A program made the position numbers and the translations under genes. The notes below the pieces were generated by a model. The model ran no database searches and was not told the origin of the DNA. It saw only the letters and a program-made list of their open reading frames with translations. A stretch of 64,000 nt of DNA from Vanilla planifolia. Lineage: Eukaryota > Streptophyta > Magnoliopsida > Asparagales > Orchidaceae. How positions within the stretch are numbered: the first letter of the stretch is position 1; each line of letters opens with the position of its first letter. The DNA lies in NCBI GenBank assembly GCA_023846275.1, contig CM043868.1, forward strand, positions 15,285,755 to 15,349,754. The letters are read 5' to 3'. Shown in pieces: positions 24,627-42,039 of the stretch.

Positions 24627-27544
24627 CTTTTTAAGGCTCACATTAAACATCTTTATGATTTTAGATTTACAACATGTATATAATACATATTTTAAAAGAA
24701 CATTAAAAATTAATTAAATTGGCTACTATATTATGATTATGGCTTAGTCTATTTTTGATTTTAATAATTTGTTATATTATAGATGTATAACATGAAACTC
24801 CAAAAAAAAGTAATGAAATGAGCTAGAAACTTAGCATAGTTATTAGTCGGTATTACTTTGATGAACTAATGTATTTAACATTGAGACTATTGAATTTATA
24901 TATTAATAAATTCAAAAATTAATAATAACAACTTATATAAGATAATATCTTCTGTTGTGATAAATAATAAAAATGGTTTATTTAATTTTATATTTATATT
25001 ATAATTAATTGAATGAATATTTTATTTATTTTTCTTTGCAATGTCAGAGATGTTTGGGGATGATTTTTATTATAAAGAAAATATTAGCATGATATTTTAA
25101 TATTGGGCTAAATTTGTTATGATCATGTTATGGTTGTATATTAGAGAAAAAAATATTAAACATAATATTTTAATGATTGAGAAGAAATGAGTTATGTGAT
25201 ATTATGACATCATAGATGATTCTTAAATTTCTTAACCATATTTATAGCATATTACGAGTATCATTCATTAATTTATCATTATTTTTTTATATTTAATACA
25301 TGAATTCATAAAAGACCATAAATGTTGCATCTAATAATTCAAAGAATTCTTAAACCATCATTTGATCAATTCATTTATTAATATCAAAGAGATATTAATC
25401 ATTTCCTTATGTTTTTGAAAATATCTAAGAAAATAAGTTCCACATGTAATGCATTATCTCTCACATACTAATACTAACATGGGAGTCATAACAACCCCAT
25501 GAACTATACGTGCTCTCCAAAAATAGACATCACATATCATAAGTTGAGTCATAATAATCTATGCAATATTAAGTTACGATGATTATTGTTTGTGGATGAG
25601 CATTATTTCATACTATATATTATGTAAGTTTTATCTCAATTTAGAAATTATTATACAACTAACATTGATACAAATATCATTATTAGCACACAAATATCAT
25701 GTTTTTTTAATCAAGTTTATCTGTTACATCATAAATTCTATAAAAAAATTAAAAGTAGAGTGACAATTACATTATTTAAAAAAATATGTCAAAAAAGTTA
25801 ATAGCAATGAACAATACGAGAAGCCACAAGTGTGAATAATGTTGATGGCTTCTCAAATTAAATTGAAGATATGTGATCTAGCAATAATACTTTTTTATGT
25901 GCTTTATCGAGCTATATTCTCTTATAAAAGGGTTGACACACCGCTCCTTTATGTTCCCTTCTTGTTCTACTTCTATTCTATTCTCTTTATACTTATACTT
26001 CAAAACTAAACATATTCATTATCCTTCTTTCTTCTAAAACTATACCTCTAACCATTTTAACATATTAATAAAACATTCTTTAGCATAACATAATCATGAA
26101 CTTTCTCTACCTTAATAGATTGTTGATAATAACTGTTGTATATTTATTTGTTTATTTATTTTCAGATTGCCATTTTCAACACCTAAAGCTAACCTTCCGA
26201 TGGAGAAATAACTGTGTTTTATCAACAAAGCCAATGCTTTGTTGAGCTAACAGGAAAAAAGGGAAGTATCACATAGTAAACCATTAACATATATTGCGTG
26301 TTAATGGAGAAAATACTTTATTTGAGAGATGAAAAGCAATATAATTTTTATCTTTGACTATTATAAATGGTTGGCAATTGTCACTATTAAACATTCAGCA
26401 ACTCTTTCACAAGTATGCCAGCTTAACATGTCAGTAGGATAAGATTGCCTGCATGATCTTTTTTAAAGAAGCATTGACTAATAAATATTACTTTTAAATA
26501 AAAAAATCTTATCTAAAGATATCATAAAAAAATATTTAAAATTTTTATATTGTCTCTAAATAAGTAACACTTATAATATTTTTAACTTTATTTTTCAAAA
26601 CTTTTCATAAAGGTTTTGATTTCAAGAGAAATATTTATGAAGAACCTACTTTGATCATGAATTAATACTTCATTTATGTGGATAAGATCTTGGAAGTGAT
26701 ACTCTACTGTTTTGTTTTTGTCCTGCTTTTATTTAATATCTAAACCAATGAATAATAAATAATAGAGTTCATCTGACACTCCACTAATGGTTTTCAAAAA
26801 AAAAAATAATTGTAAATATCTGATAAAAAATTAATGATAAATTAATTAAAAAAATGGAATATTTTAATTGATCACCTTTTAAAAATTTTCAAAATTTGAT
26901 ATCCATGTTTCATTGATAAAACAAATTACAAGATGTGGAGTTTATAAATTAGACAAATAAATAAATAAATAAATTATGTTACATTGAATATTCTTTTTAA
27001 AATTAGTGTTGTCTAACATTTCAATAAATTTATTCAATGCTTATGATTTTAAATAAAAGAAAAAACTCTCTCAAATTTCCATTAAATGATATTTTTTTAA
27101 TGAATTTAATGGTTTTTGCTTTTTTTAGTAATAATTATATTTTTTTTAAAAATAATTGATCACAAGATCTAAAAGATACACTTAAATTTTTAAGAAAAAA
27201 TCATTTAAAGATGCTCTAAAGCATTTTTTTGGGTGAAGCACAAATAAAACAAATGCATTTGAAAAAATAATAATAAATTATATAAAATTAGTATATCTAT
27301 TTATCATTTTATCTTGCATGATTTTTGTAAGTATTTATTCGTACAAAGACACCATTAATTCATTAATTTTCAGATTTTAATTTGTAGACAGGCTTATCTT
27401 GTTTTTTTATTTTAAATTTAAGAAATAAACTATTTAGTTTCAAAAATAATAATAATCATCATTTTTTAAGTATGGTAAATGATTTTTCTTACGAATGATT
27501 TTATTTATATTAATTACTCTGTTTAAAAATAAAAGACTTTTTTC
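24627..27544. other. AT-rich intergenic DNA upstream of the DUF3527 gene
   Basis: No gene. A less AT-rich portion (about 25800-26240) has a TATAAAAGG box near 25924 and a pyrimidine-rich stretch, reminiscent of a solo LTR, but no partner or primer site is clear. Two similar lines around 25080 and 25150 (ATATT..CATAATATTTTAAT) suggest a small local duplication. An (AAAT)n microsatellite lies at about 26952-26975. Confidence 0.45.
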
Positions 27545-28199
27545 TTTTGCTTGTCCCGCCCCCCGGCCGGCGGTCAGACTTTCTCTGATTGGGATTGAAG
27601 CCCGTGGTTGCCGAGCAGTGGACAAATGCTTTCAGCGCCAAGGACCCAGCTCGGCCCTCTTCAAGTTTCCACTAATCTCTTCAACATAGTGACTCGCTGG
27701 AGCTACTGTAGAGCAAAGAACCAAAGCTAACAAGAAAGAGCGTAGAAAGCGATAGGGAGAAAAAGCAGGCCAATCGAATCACGGCTACATGCATTTTCTT
27801 TAGTGGGTTTCCTAACTCTCCATTTTAGTTTCCACTGTCAACTAGCGCAGGAAATGGCGGTGTTACGGGGATACGCTGGTTTCTGTTCATTCTTACTATG
27901 CTAGAGAAGATTCTTTTTTTACGCGTTTCGTTGGAGTTAGTTTTCTTTACCTAATCTTTCAATCGATTTCATATTTTATGCTGCCGATAACTCCGCGCGA
28001 AGGATTAGAAAATTTTGTTTACCCTTATGCTTTAAAATCGTCTCCCAGCGGTTGCTCGTCCGCGTTTAAGTGTATCGAGGTGGTATAAGAGAGGAGCCAA
28101 TGGGGAAACTTCGGCGGGCTCTGCGCGTCATTGCAGTGTTCTCGCTGTAACTTGGTGGAAATGGATCGGGGGAAGTGTTGGGTGTTGTCATCTGCTTAG
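27545..28199 (+). promoter_or_regulatory. GC-rich promoter and 5' untranslated exon of the DUF3527 gene
   Basis: Composition jumps at 27553 to a CG-rich block with a CCGGCCGG palindrome. It then stays mixed through a leader-like region with several short frames, such as MGKLRRALR at 28100 closing after 16 codons. A good donor, TTAG|GTGAGG, lies at 28199/28200, suggesting a first non-coding exon spliced to a downstream exon. The exact start of transcription is unknown. Confidence 0.5.
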
Positions 28200-29686
28200 G
28201 TGAGGAATCTGGTGCCATGTACTTGTACTTTTTTCTATAGATCGAAATAGGGATTTGGGTTTTTTTAAAAAAGGCTGTGAATGCATAACATCGAAGTTTT
28301 TATGGCCGGAGCTTCTTATGTTTTCAGCAATGGAATATTGAAGTTAAATTTGGCTCTCAGTTTTAAAATATCCCGTCTTGTCGTTGAGTTCAATCTTGGT
28401 TTTTTTGCTATGGGCTTGTAAGTTAGAATTGAGATTTCATAAGAAGTTTTGGAAAAAGAGTTCTGTGTGGTAAAAATTTATTTTTGAAGGAAGGTGTTTG
28501 TTAAAATTAGTTTTTGAAAATAGGATTTTTTGGAATAAAATTTGAAACATAATGGATGATGTGATTTCTTTCTTTATTATGATTCCTATAATTGATCAAT
28601 TTGTTCAAACTGAGACGTGCCGATGACCATGAATACACTTGGATAGTACTATCTTGTGGTTTTCTATTACAAGACTTGGTAAATCACCCGTGCGATGTAC
28701 CATTTTCCTGATATTTGGGTCTTTTGTAGGGCCTCATTGTGGGGTGTGTGGCAGTTTAATATGCTTTCCGGCTCAAAAAAATAATTGTCCACTGTTTCTC
28801 CCACATGGTGGTACTTCTTGAGAACAGATATATTCTTGCAATGAGGAAGATAATTGCAATGATCACTGGGTTTAAAGGTAAATTTGTCTTGAATGAGTTA
28901 CAACCCCGTTGTGACATTGAGCTTGAGGAAAGGAAGAAGAATTAATACTTTTAACCTTAATTATGGAAAGCTTTCGTGCTCATTAAGACTCATAGACACC
29001 AATAAAATGTCGCAAAAGGTTTTGTTGGTAATAACTACTTTACACCATTTTGGGGGGAATTCTCTAGGCCACAAAGAAATATGGGCTATTTCAAGTCAAT
29101 ACTGGAACTCAATTTTGATTACATTTCGGGTTTTGACAAGCTTATTTTTTATTTGGGCTTGTTTTAAAATGCCATACATGTACTACTGCATATATCCTCT
29201 TGCAGTTTTCGGTAAGCATTTCCAAGCCAATCTTCGTTGGAGTGTGACTGGTATAATATAACAAACAAACCGTTCTTCCCTGGGCCAGCAGATTTCCTTT
29301 TCAATTTGTTTAGGAATCAAACAGTTTAGGCTTTGAGCCCAAGGAATCCACAAAAGTTTGCGACATCTAAAGAAGGCAATTCTCGAGATGCTTCTTCTAA
29401 TGGTTTCCTTAAAGTTGCTTTCAAGTTTTGTCTTAGTATTTTATTGGGACGAATAAGTACTCTACGCTTCTTGTTTGTTTTTTCTTACCTGTTATGCTGC
29501 TCCATAATTTTAAGTGCTCCAAGATTTTCCTCCATTGATTTTGTTGATATTTTCACTTGAAATACCTGTTTTTAGAAAATGCTTATTCTGTACTTTTTAC
29601 TGGTCACCATGCAGATTAAACGTATACATGGAAAATGATCAAACACTCGTATATATGTGCTAGGATCTACTTTCAGAGTCACCAAA

Positions 29687-32600
29687 ATGCTAGTTTCCTA
29701 TTTGAATGGGCAACAATTGTTCCTTCAGGAGTTTGCTAATAGTGGAAATAGCAATGAAGATTTCAAAGAAGGGATCAACACAGATATTACTGCATCAGAA
29801 TTTGAAGTGGAGTCTGAGAAAATGGTCAAGATACTACCCATGAATTCAAATGTTACATGTAGAGATAGAAGCAGCAAGTGCCAGCAGGAATCGTGTCCAT
29901 GTAGCAATGGACTTAATCTTCAGGGTGCTGCCAATTTTTTTAATTCGAGCAGAAATCTCGTACAGTGGAACTTGGCTGCAGGAGAGTATTTGGATTGTTT
30001 GACTCTAAACCTACTCTTTCAGTCAACATTTTTGTTAAGTACTCCATTCAACTTAACATTATCAAAATTTATTTTTAAGGACATGATAAACGAGAGAAAA
30101 CAAAGAACCATGAAGGACCTTTGTGGCATTTTATCTAGAATGTCTCTAACAGATGGTACTAGTAATATAGTTCCCAATACTTTTGGACAATTGAAGCCTG
30201 TTCAACTTGTCGAAAATGCAAAGGCAAAAGATCTTCTGAAAAAATCACTGGTTCAGTTAGGTGTTGTAGATGATCTAGTAACCCAACTAAGATCAACATT
30301 AATTAGCCCTTTGAGGAGATCACTAGAATCAAGCAGTTTGCAGTGGATTGGCAAGACTTTATTCAACAAATGCAAAAGTGAAATGACACCACTTGGGAAG
30401 TACTACCCAAAAATTAGTTTTCTAGAGACGATGCAGATTTCTTGTCGAAGCATTGATTCACAATCTTCAAGCTACTACAATGTACCAGTAGACATTTCTA
30501 TAGCAAAAGGATGGCTTAGGTGCTTGCAAATGCATGGGATGATGTGTTTTTATTTTTCAGATGGTAACATCCCTGATGAGGAATATCTGGCTATTCCTCG
30601 AAAGGTTGAATCAAATGCTGGGAAAGTCATGGATTGTATGTACTTTTTTTATTTCATTGATAATAAGAGCAGTGATTCCAAGAAGCATGGTTTGAAAACT
30701 TCAAATTTGATTGCTAAAATGAAGGTAACGAGCTCTATAGTTGTGAAGTCAAACAGAATGAAAACCTTGGAGACTGAGTTTGTTCTGTATGCTTCTCATG
30801 AACTTCGAAATGAACCACAAAAGTCATTCTCTAATGACTGCAAGAGTAAGGGTTTTCCAAGGAAAGTTATAAAGACATTTCGACCAAGCAATATGAAAAA
30901 GAACAAGCCTAAAAATAAGGTTGCTAGTGCCAAGTTAGATGGTTTGCTTGATGTTAATGAATCTTCTCTTAGGAATGATGCTGTTGGTGAACTGCTTCCA
31001 AACCTTGAGTTGGCTGCTATCATTGTTAAAGAACACTTGGACGATAGCAGCAAAAATCTAATGGTTGGTGGTTGGGGCCTGAAGTTTCTCGAGAAAGTTA
31101 GTAATTGTGATACATCTTTAGAGCCTTTAAACCATGAGTATTGCAATGAGAATATCCCCTATGACAAAGGCGACTGTGGACATTGTATGAACGTTATAAT
31201 TCCATCTGGCTTTCATGGTGGCCCGGTTAATAAAATTGGAGGCCCCAGTAGTCTTATTGATAGATGGAGATCTGGAGGCATTTGTGACTGTGGTGGTTGG
31301 GACGTTGGATGTCCTTTAAGGGTGCTGAACCATATTTCCATTAGTTCAAGTGCTTCTACAGGGGAAACAGAAACTGACAATAAGTCAGTCAAAATATTTG
31401 TGGAGGTGCGTCTTATGTTTTCTTTCACTTCAGCTTTTGTCTTGTTACCAACTTATGAGTACTTATACAAAATAAGATTAACCTGTTTAAATGCCATGAA
31501 TGTTACTTTGTATATGCGCAAAAGTCCTTTTTTTGTGATTTAGCTTGAAATATGTGGAAATGTTTAGTCGATAGACCATGTGGACACTAGTACATACAAA
31601 TTGAGGGCCTAATGAATAATCTCTGCATTTTTTATGGTTATTGATTTGGTTTCTTTTGAGCTTTTAGTTGTTTAGCAATAATGCAGGTAGGAAAGTGTTT
31701 TGCATTCTAGAATAATTTAACAAAAATCCTCAAGTTATTGATGACAATGTTTCAAATTCCCTCAAGCATGTAAAGTTTTTAATTTGATATTAAAGCATCT
31801 TAATATGGTTATTTTCTTTTAACTTTAGCGGCCAATGTCACATGGCACATGGTTCATAATTTAGGCTGTTTAACAAGAAATTCAGTCCCGCCGTTGGCCT
31901 TTTCATTCTTTACCTCATGTTTCTTGGCCAAAGATTATTGTGTCTAGAATAGTATGTCTTGGTATCTATGCTGGCTCCTTGCAAAAATTTTTGGAAGGTT
32001 TGTAGGAAATAACTTGTTTCTTCTCTTTGCTTATGAATTACCTAATATATGTTTGAGATCACATATCTTTTGGAATTCTTGATGGGATCCAATTTGAGCT
32101 CTTGGATTTAATCAAATTATGGATTACATGCACCTCACAACTATGGGATCAACATGTTAAATCATGGTGTTGTGATCCAGATTTTTTAGTTTTTGCTAAC
32201 TTGGATCGTTCCACTACCATTATGGCTTCAAAACTTTAGGATTAGGTAGACATTATGAGATTTATCTCTAGCAATGATAAAAAATTGGTTGGGAATTTTA
32301 CAAGAGATTTGATAAAATATTTGTATTTTTTTTTTATATTTTAAGCCCATGCTATCCCAAAAGTATTCACTTATTTTGTTTTAGTTTTGCTTGTTGATGT
32401 AAATCTCCTGTAGGTCTCTTTGGGGTTATATAGGTAGATACTCCTTATTTTACCTCTGTAAAGAAACATCTCCTTAAGGTTTCTAGCCATGTTTTTTTGA
32501 ATATTTTCTTTAATAGAAGTTCAATATATTTATATGCCTTGTTCTTCTTCGCTAAGTTGTTCGAAATCTTTCAATTTTCTAAGTGTGAGAAGTTTTTGAG

Positions 32601-34983
32601 TGCATGAAGGATTTTTGCATTAGGGTTTTTGGCATCCAAGTGATTGCAGATCTTGGTATGGTTCTTTTGTTTTCAATGTTCTATATCTTAAACCAGTCTT
32701 TCTTGACCTTATTTTATATATAGTTTCTTGCCCTAGATGACATAAATAATACTTGTTTGTTTCTTACCCTTGTCATCTTTGGTTGGGGGTGCTGGTGTGA
32801 CCATGACAGCAATGTCAAGTTTTGGCTTGCTTGGGCCAACATTCTTTGTGATTGGGTTTTTCTTCTATAGAAGTCCTTGCAATTTCCCTTTGAAAAGATT
32901 TTCAATAGTTTTCTTAATCTACCAGCATAGTTTAATATCATTTCCATGGTCCTCATGATAGTTGCAGTTCTTCAAAGTGTTTCTCTTTTTTAGTGGAGCT
33001 CTCATTGGATTAAGAGGTCAATAATATCCCCTTTCTCTTAAAGCAGACTTCACTTTAACAAGTTAATGGCTTTAGAGGGATAAACTATTCCTTGAACTAA
33101 AGCATATCGGCAGATCTAGGAAATTGATACTTATGAGACTCTAAATATTGATCCCTTTTTTTATTTTAGGCTTAAATTTTTATTTTTCTACCTGCTTCTT
33201 AGCCTTTGTTTTCTAATCTTGAATCTTTTCTTGTCACTCCTCTTTGGAATCGATTTATTTCTAAGCCTTCTCAAGAATTTTGTCCATCATGCCAAATGCA
33301 AATCACAGGAGTGAAATCTCTTTAGGGCTAACTCTTGCACCAGAGTATCCGTCACGAGCAGAGAATTGATCTGAGCAACTTCCAATATTGCATTATTGTG
33401 TTGTTTCAGATATATTCAAAGAGTCTTTCCATCTTTTGCTAAATGGAGAAAAGATAGCCCCGTGCTTTTTTGTAGTGCAGAAGATAGTAAAGGATGACAA
33501 GAAGTCTTATTGTACTTTAAAAACAAAAGCATTGATGTAACCCTTGTGAAGTCTCTAAGATCATTCCATAGTCATATCTTTCAAGAAACCCATGAAGAGC
33601 TTGCCCTTCCTGGCACTGGAGACTGCGCATATGTCCATAGCAATATTGAATTTCCTAGATCAGTCATTGAAATTGCTTCACATAGCAATATTGAATTTTA
33701 TAAGTTAAGTGGAGAGCTCGTTCCTTGATATTGGGCTAAGCTGACAATGTAGAAGAAGCCATCACAAAAGAGAGCAGTTGGGTCATGTTGGCATTGAATC
33801 ATTGTGGTTTGTTAGAATATTGCATGTTGGCATTCAAGGTATGTGGAAGATGGTTGGCCTGGGAAGCAGCACCAACCTCAAGAAGCAAAAGGGTTTGAAG
33901 TACCCTCAGGAACTAAGTTGTGGGAGGCTTGAGAGGTTGTATTCTTCGGAATGACCATGGCATCTGGAACTTGATGGACTCTCGAATTCCTCTCTGCTTG
34001 TTATTTGCCATTGACAACACCAAAAAATGTTAATGTGATTGGAAAATAAAGCATGAGCTATAGTGCTGGAGACCAAGTTGGCGAGAGAAAATCCTTTAAA
34101 TATATGAAAAGTGCAAGGTTGCACTAAAATTCACTCTCTTCGACAAAAATTACATTCTTAAATCTCACTAAAGATTTGTATCAATGGTTTAAAATCCTAA
34201 AAAAGGTCAAAAAGTCCCTTCAAATTCTCATGGTTGGAATATTTATGGTTGTTATGAGACAACTGAAGTATCGATAATTGGCATAGCTGCTAAATTTTCT
34301 AGAAAACTCAACAAGTAGGACACCTAATCGTTTTTGCTAATGTGGCCTAGATTTTCCAAGGGACCGAGTCATTCTAGAACCTGCATCAGAGGAAGAACTG
34401 AAGATCTATTGGTCTGGAGTTGCTTGGAATTGGTTGGGGAGTGGTCTTAAAAACTTGGTTGGCTTTGGGATCCACTTGGGTTCAAAATATATGGCTTCTA
34501 GGTGGCTCATATCACCCATTAAGTTGCATTTAGGAAACTTGTGGTTGATGAAATATCGATGACTTTTAATTAATACTCACATATAAATACCATTGACATC
34601 TATATCTATTTTCTTAATAACCTTCATTCAAATGACACTTAAATGTCATTTAAGAGATGTTTAGTTTAAAAATGGCATTGAGATGTTACTTAAACGTGAG
34701 TGATATCTATATATCAATCATCTTGATGCTGAAGATAAAAGTAAAAGATTGTTTAGATTTTTCTTTCTGGCCATTATTGATTCTTTGAAGCAGCTAAAAT
34801 AATGAACTAATTCCCAATCCACAGGGCACAAAGAGAGGTGTGCATCCCGCTCTTAGCATAGTGAAGATGACAGAAGGTCTCTATTCCATTTACTCTAACT
34901 CATCCCTTTCGGCTCTGCAATCTTTTGCTGTAGCAGTTGCTTCCATACATGCAAGCATTCCTGATTTGCTTACAAAGTTGTAG
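29687..34983 (+). CDS. DUF3527 family protein (plant-specific, function unknown)
   Basis: Two exons are clear: 29687-31405 and 34825-34983, both phase 0, ending TAG; 625 residues if the ATG at 29687 is used. Around residue 206 is SPLRRSLE, matching the family's SPLRRLLDPLLKPK-type motif. The DUF3527 region follows from about 280: GKVMDCMYFFYFID, then IAKMKVTSSI and ETEFVLYASHE. After a Lys-rich link come PNLELAAIIVKE (about 437), the GGPSSLIDRWRSGG segment (about 517-530) and CDCGGWDVGCPL (about 532-543). The last exon supplies PALSIVKMTEGLYSIYS and SALQSFAVAVASIHA, the typical C-terminus. N-terminal coding is uncertain: an acceptor-like CAG ends at 29728 in phase, and upstream exons could replace MLVSYLNG. 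Residues 103-132 are an odd hydrophobic stretch that may be intron-derived. Biochemical role not known. Confidence 0.82.
31406..34824 (+). other. 3.4-kb last intron of the DUF3527 gene, filled with repeat DNA
   Basis: Donor GTGCGT after GAG and acceptor AATCCACAG before GGCACAAAG; joining restores the family C-terminus in frame. The middle holds an antisense gypsy gag relic. The last 250 bases include repeated AAATGACACTTAAATGTCATTTAAG-like near-palindromic sequence. It is much longer than I would expect for an intron at this place in a compact genome. Confidence 0.75.
32380..34480 (-). mobile_element. Decayed Ty3/gypsy gag fragment, antisense in the intron
   Basis: On the minus strand, 32922-32970 reads N-C-N-Y-H-E-D-H-G-N-D-I-K-L-C-W, matching the C-x3-H-x2-H-G-x-D-x2-x-C block of plant gypsy gag proteins. 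Upstream on that strand (about 33180-33400) a frame with LEVAQINSLLVTDTLVQELAL and many Lys/Arg residues resembles the gag segment before it. Stops and frame shifts throughout show it is dead. Boundaries are approximate; LTRs were not found. Confidence 0.6.
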
Positions 34984-39698
<4,715 letters not shown>

Positions 39699-39709
39699 TG
39701 TTAACAACA

Positions 39710-40800
39710 TATCATATTTCTAGGATACACATATGAGATAACAAAAAACATATAAGAAAATTAATGTCATAAGACTTTATTTATGAAATATCTAATAAAT
39801 AATTTAATAGATCTGACATCATAATTATTGAATTTACTTATCTTAACTTAATATAAAAATACATTTTAAGATTTCCTTTTTTACTTGGATTTGTACAAAT
39901 GTCATACATTATATTTGTCACTAAATAATTATTTTCAATATGTATAGCACTTCTTATATCTTAAAAACAACCTTTTTGATTTTTCTCTCTTGTTATAATA
40001 CCAACATATTGAACTCTATATTTGACATGTTATATGTTCGATATGTTTCATAATAATGTACAGTATATTGAATCTATCATACTATATATTCTATATAAAA
40101 GCACTCTATGACATTTCAATAAATAGAATGCAAATGATTAACTTTTATTCTCGTTCAAGTTATTATATTGTGTTGGGCTAATATATGATGTTTATGATAT
40201 GTTTAGTTGAAGACATCATACACCAACTTTAGTTAAAATTATGTTTACCTTTTCTTTTCACTGACTTAACCTTTACATATCATATATTAGGTCTAATGTA
40301 TGATACATTCTTTTTTTAAATGGAAACAAGAACTACAAAATTCACTCAAATGCTTTCCAATTTAATTCCAAACTAGCTTTTATTATTAAAAATAATATCC
40401 CTCATAATATCAATAACTAAAACTTTGTTAAATTCGTAATAAAATTCATAAAACAACAAAAGACTTATAATTTCTTGCTTACGTTCCTTAATTGGCTTAT
40501 TCTCTCCTATTTTTCCTACTATAATAACACCTCCAATAGTGCTCTTTAGTAGCTTCTTTCGCCTTTTCTTGACTCCAATAACAACTAACCAAATTCTTTC
40601 TTATTTTTGCTCTTGAGCTTTTTTGAAATTAGTTTTCCTCTTCCTCACACTTTTTTCTTATAGTTGAAAATGCTTCCCTTCTTTTTCTCCTCTTCCTTCT
40701 CTCTTAATACTTGCTCTCTTTTTTGTTCTTTAACATATCACTCCTCCCTCTCTCCCACATATCTCTTATAAAATCCCAATATTAGATAACAAAAAATTAA
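39710..40800 (-). repeat. Left arm of an inverted repeat with TATGATAC-type motifs
   Basis: Read on the minus strand, this stretch parallels 45400-46430 on the plus strand. Shared in order: a GAGAG/GGAAGAGGA purine block; ATCATAC(A/G)TTA.ACC.AATATATGATA; GT.TATGATGTCTT.AA; TTAGCCCAA; AACAAGAGAGAAAA; and ATTTAGTGA..(C/A)AT followed by TGTACAAAT. The identity is patchy but collinear. The family is unknown. Confidence 0.6.
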
Positions 40801-41270
40801 ATTGGAAAATTACTAATTTTCCCTTAATTATTCCCAAAAAGATCTTTATATCTTTTATTTAAAAACTTTATAACTAATTATTTAGGACTTTAAAAATTAT
40901 AAACCAACCATATTTGATTACTCTCAAAGAGTTCTATCAAATTATTTACTCAATTGAAATTTTGAGTTCATTTTGCAACTTAACAAACTTTTTAAGGCAA
41001 TATTAAAATACTAATAATTTAATTTATAATAACTAAATTTTAGACTATTAATTTTATTTCATCAAAGTATTCATATTTATAATAATATTAGTTTAATCTT
41101 AATATTTGCATCACATTATAAAAAAATTACTTATTGGGTGTTAAAACTAGCCACTATCTATGACACATTTTGTAAAGATAATAGATTTTTTGTACTTCTT
41201 GGAATGTTCCCAAATGCAAAAAACATCTGTAGATTTTTGACATTAATGCCAAAGAAAAAAGTTAGAATAT

Positions 41271-41535
41271 TAACATTAAGGATTTCTTCATTATACAAGA
41301 TAGTTTACGACAATCTACATGCATGGCAATAAGACCTGTTGTAGACGAATGTTATTGGTTGATATATCACCTTACTATGATGTGTAAACTTGATAACACT
41401 AGTCAATACTTGAGAAAGCAAAGTGTCAAATTCTACTTCTTCAATATAGTTTTACAATAAAACACGAAAAACAACTTTACAATCAGGTCTTATCTTTCAT
41501 ACCATAATATGTTATCATAACTAAGGAATACAATC
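41271..41535. repeat. Local tandem duplication, unit A
   Basis: ATTAAGGATTTCTTCATTATACAAGATAGTT followed by GACAATCTA, AATAAGACCT, GATAACACTAGTCAA.ACTT and ATGTTATCATAACTAAGG. The same blocks recur about 490 bases downstream. No coding potential is recognised; an open frame at 41138-41332 overlaps it but has no family features. Confidence 0.72.
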
Positions 41536-41763
41536 ATACTAGATATATACAAAGCTCTTTCTCTCATTTTTCTTTTTTTCTTTATACTTATCCTTAGCAA
41601 TGATCTTCCCTTTCTTCCTTATCACCCTTAATATAATGGGATCACAAACTCTCTCTCTCTCTCTCTCTTTCTCCTACTTTGTAATCCCCTCCCTAAGTTC
41701 TCAATTAAATAAGTGCCCATTAATGCATATTTTTATAGGAACATCGATGAAAAAAGGGTGAAT

Positions 41764-42010
41764 GCTATATTAAGGATTCTTTTGTTATAGAAGATAGTTG
41801 ACATGACAATCTAAATTCATAATAATGAGACCTATTATCTATATGATGGGCCAACTCGATAGCACTTGTCAAGACTTAAGAAAGAGAAGTGTTAGATTTA
41901 GCTTCTTTAGTATGGTCTTACAACAATACCTATCATTAAATCTTGTAATAAGGTTTTCTTCATCATAGCATAGTGTACTATCATAAATAAGGTATATGAT
42001 TATTTTACAG
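41764..42010. repeat. Local tandem duplication, unit B
   Basis: Collinear with 41271-41535: ATTAAGGATTCTTTTGTTATAGAAGATAGTT, GACAATCTA, AATGAGACCT, GATAGCACTTGTCAAGACTT and TACTATCATAAATAAGG. Diverged by many substitutions. The spacer between units includes a (CT)n run at 41649-41669. Confidence 0.72.
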
Positions 42011-42039
42011 AGTATATTTGTATTTTTATTCAATTGAAC

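Noticed and set aside
28639..29560. Three sense frames upstream of the DUF3527 main exon
   Set aside because: Could contain N-terminal or leader exons, but none shows a family motif or clear paired splice sites, so no exon is called.
30796..31428. Antisense frames inside the DUF3527 exon
   Set aside because: Complement of a well-supported coding exon.
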